This document shows positions 24,064 to 25,689 of a stretch of 25,689 nucleotides of DNA, piece by piece (the first letter of the stretch is position 1; each line of letters begins with the position of its first letter). The stretch is from CAZIUL01 sp964542475 (GTDB lineage: Bacteria; Planctomycetota; B15-G4; CAYZWU01), in contig CAZIUL010000060.1 of assembly GCA_964542475.1 (NCBI GenBank), forward strand, positions 1-25,689, in the 5' to 3' direction. The translations under genes and the position numbers were made by a program. Under the pieces are notes generated by a model. The model ran no database searches and was not told where the DNA came from. It was given only the letters and a program-made list of their open reading frames with translations.

Positions 24064-24541
24064 TTACAAAGATGCCGCGATCGTGTTGCTCGAGTATCTC
24101 GATGGTGTGCTGGATCCTGAGGCAAAGCAGCGGTTCGAGGCGCATCTCGCCGAGTGTGACGAGTGCACCGAGTCCATTGCCGGGCTCGGGGAATCCTGGA
24201 AGCTTCTCGAACTGTACCGGGCCGTGGAACCTTCCGCGGGTTTGACCGCTGCTGTCAGTGATACAGTAAACCTTCTGAACAGGGAGGAAAGCCGAATCCG
24301 CTGGATCAGACGCGCGGCAGTCGGCCTGGCAGCCGGCCTGTTTATCGCAGCAGCACTGGTTTTCAACACTGCTCATGCACCGCAAGCCGTTGTGGAAGAT
24401 CTTGTTGCTGAAGCGGAACTTCTGGATAACCTGGACCTGATCGAGAATCTCGGCTTTCTCGAAGAGTACGGGGAGGATATCGAACTGGCAATGGAATGCG
24501 ATCTTTATGACATCCTCGCCGATGAAGGATACATGAGATGA
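24053..24541 (+). CDS. zinc-finger anti-sigma factor, membrane-anchored
   Basis: This 162-residue protein begins with a zinc-binding anti-sigma domain: C3, then LLEYLDGVLDPEAKQRFEAHLAECDEC with H31, C35 and C38 forming the HX3CX2C motif. A single membrane helix lies at about 88-104. The remaining 55 residues are strongly acidic with repeated leucines (DNLDLIENLGFLEEYGEDIE) and would face the periplasm as the sensing part. It should bind and hold the ECF sigma factor encoded just upstream. It overlaps the next gene through ATGA. The periplasmic tail is shorter than in many relatives. Confidence 0.88.
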   Translation: MGCDYKDAAIVLLEYLDGVLDPEAKQRFEAHLAECDECTESIAGLGESWKLLELYRAVEPSAGLTAAVSDTVNLLNREESRIRWIRRAAVGLAAGLFIAAALVFNTAHAPQAVVEDLVAEAELLDNLDLIENLGFLEEYGEDIELAMECDLYDILADEGYMR

Positions 24542-25629
24542 TGTTTATAAGAGAACGTCTGCCGGTTTTGCCTCGAACAGCGCTTGTTGTGTTACTTTGC
24601 GCTCTTTTTTCGTGCGCGGTAACAGCTGCGGTTTCCCAGGACCAGGAACAAAAAGCGGACACTCCGGAGATAGAGGATCCTGAAAAACGGTGGAACAGCC
24701 TTCCGGATGAAAAGAAAAAGGAGCTGCTCAGAGTATACAGGCGTTTCAAATCCCTGACCCCGGAAGAAAGGGAACGCCTGTGCGAGCGTTACCACAAGCT
24801 TCAGGTCATCCGCGATACCCTGACTGATCGTCATCAGGGCCATAATGGGGGCACGCCTGACAACGGTGAAGGCAGACGAAACGACAGGAACATCAAACAG
24901 TACCTGGAGCAGTGCAAAGAGCGGGTGAAAAAGCGTTTCAGAATCAGCCACACGGATGTGGGCAAGCAACGCAAGGCAGGGATAAAGCAGCTTCGGGACC
25001 GTTTAGGCACTGCAAACATGAAGCACCTCGACGGGTTTTTGATGCAGCTTGCCAAAAGCGGGCTGATCACATCCGCGGAAGCTGAAAAGATCACATCCCT
25101 TTCTTCCAAGGAGAAGAAGTCCAAGGTTTTCGAGCTGATGAAAATGCGCAACCTTCGGCACATGGAAGGTGTGCTGCCTTCGGACGAGGTGGAACGGTTC
25201 AGAGAGATGGAGCCTTGGAAGTTCCACAGGAGGATGCGTAGGGAACAGGACCGGTTCGGTATGGTCAGGCCGATGGACCGGCTGTTCGCGCTCAAGCCGG
25301 AACAGAACGATGCAATCGAACAGATTCCGGAAGGATCCGAAAGGCAGAAGGCAAAAGAGAAATTTTTCGAATCCAACCTCAGATCGAGGCTTCAATCTTT
25401 GGGCGTAAAAAGCTCCACGGTGGAAGAGGTGCTTTCCCTGCCCCCGGACAAGCGGCAGAGATTGCTCTTAAAGGTGCTGCAACTGCTGAAGAAGACGGGG
25501 CACCCGCTGCCTCCGGAACTCAGGCAAAAAGGAAGTGGCAAGGAAGCGCCTCATCACGGACCGCCGCCGCCACCACCACTACAGTCAACGCCTACCCGCC
25601 GCAATGGGAAGAGGGATAGAATAAGATAA
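24538..25629 (+). CDS. exported DUF3106-like protein of the sigma/anti-sigma operon
   Basis: This 363-residue protein (or 362 from the second ATG) has a signal peptide to about 32, with LLCALFSC offering a possible lipobox. Residues about 50-90 (RWNSLPDEKKKELLRVYRRF, then LTPEERERLCERYHKLQ) resemble DUF3106 helices, and LPPDKRQRLLLKVLQ repeats the theme near the end. The rest is highly charged and helical, and the C-terminus is Pro- and Arg-rich. Helical LTPEE-type periplasmic proteins encoded with ECF sigma and anti-sigma factors often sense metals or misfolded protein, as CpxP and related proteins do; that role here is inference. It overlaps the anti-sigma gene by four bases and ends the operon. 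Confidence 0.75.
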   Translation: MMFIRERLPVLPRTALVVLLCALFSCAVTAAVSQDQEQKADTPEIEDPEKRWNSLPDEKKKELLRVYRRFKSLTPEERERLCERYHKLQVIRDTLTDRHQGHNGGTPDNGEGRRNDRNIKQYLEQCKERVKKRFRISHTDVGKQRKAGIKQLRDRLGTANMKHLDGFLMQLAKSGLITSAEAEKITSLSSKEKKSKVFELMKMRNLRHMEGVLPSDEVERFREMEPWKFHRRMRREQDRFGMVRPMDRLFALKPEQNDAIEQIPEGSERQKAKEKFFESNLRSRLQSLGVKSSTVEEVLSLPPDKRQRLLLKVLQLLKKTGHPLPPELRQKGSGKEAPHHGPPPPPPLQSTPTRRNGKRDRIR

Positions 25630-25634
25630 CCTTG

Positions 25635-25655
25635 TTAGTTCCTGTTAAAACAAGT
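25635..25655 (+). repeat. 21-bp 3'-end motif, right copy
   Basis: This copy begins six bases after the TAA of the last gene and is the inverted partner of 30-50 (20 of 21 positions). Its flanks CTTGTT (25631-25636) and AACAAG (25649-25654) can pair as a 6-bp stem, so it may also be a weak terminator hairpin. Confidence 0.6.
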
Positions 25656-25689
25656 CGTATTTCTGTTGTAACGATAGAGTGGCAATATC

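Noticed and set aside
30..25655. The 21-bp inverted pair as ends of one large mobile element
   Set aside because: No transposase, integrase or target duplication is seen, and both copies sit in the same relation to gene stops, which favours a 3' element.

Overview
The window looks like chromosome from an uncultivated, anaerobic, diderm (Gram-negative) bacterium. An outer-membrane barrel protein with a C-terminal aromatic end, several signal peptides, a periplasmic-type stress cassette and oxygen-sensitive iron-sulfur reductases support this. The mix of a GH172/DUF2961 enzyme, a parallel beta-helix protein, a sulfatase-fold membrane protein, multi-domain DUF1573-type protein and a signal peptidase I with a large insertion recalls planctomycete-like and related candidate phyla. 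That placement is inference; there is no rRNA or other phylogenetic marker here.

Layout. (1) 47-6000, minus strand: a probable operon read right to left: GH172-type glycosidase, secreted beta-helix protein, membrane-anchored sulfatase/phosphodiesterase-fold protein. (2) 6001-6550: divergent control region with dyads and a sigma70-like promoter. (3) 6551-9657, plus strand: outer-membrane alginate-export-like barrel and an SSS-family sodium symporter. (4) 9832-14262, plus strand: four translationally coupled genes encoding a double-cubane-cluster-type reductase, two further divergent 2-hydroxyacyl-CoA dehydratase/benzoyl-CoA reductase-family subunits, and one BadF/HgdC-type ATP-dependent activase. 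(5) 14315-15562, minus: GT4 glycosyltransferase. (6) 15563-17675: mostly non-coding and repeat-bearing, with a radical SAM gene (16409-17263, minus) carrying an apparent in-frame insertion. (7) 17676-23192: three-repeat DUF1573-like protein, an unrecognised protein with two winged-helix-like modules, MgtE magnesium channel and signal peptidase I. (8) 23458-25629, plus: ECF sigma factor, zinc-finger anti-sigma factor and a secreted DUF3106-like protein, with overlapping reading frames.

How the parts may work together. Blocks 1-3 look like capture and processing of an extracellular glycan or acidic substrate (hydrolase outside, barrel across the outer membrane, sodium symporter across the inner). 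Block 4 is a low-potential electron-transfer machine: the activase would use ATP to push electrons into iron-sulfur clusters of one or more partner reductases. The combination of one activase with three different partner subunits, without a nearby CoA-transferase or ligase, is the strongest candidate here for an undescribed biochemical system. Block 8 looks like a self-contained envelope-stress response.

A second major signal is a dispersed palindromic repeat family: one 180-bp inverted dimer, one 88-bp monomer, an internally deleted dimer and two end fragments, all at or next to gene 3' ends. This is the architecture of REP/REPIN-type elements. A separate 21-bp motif lies just after the stop codons of the outermost genes at both ends of the window.
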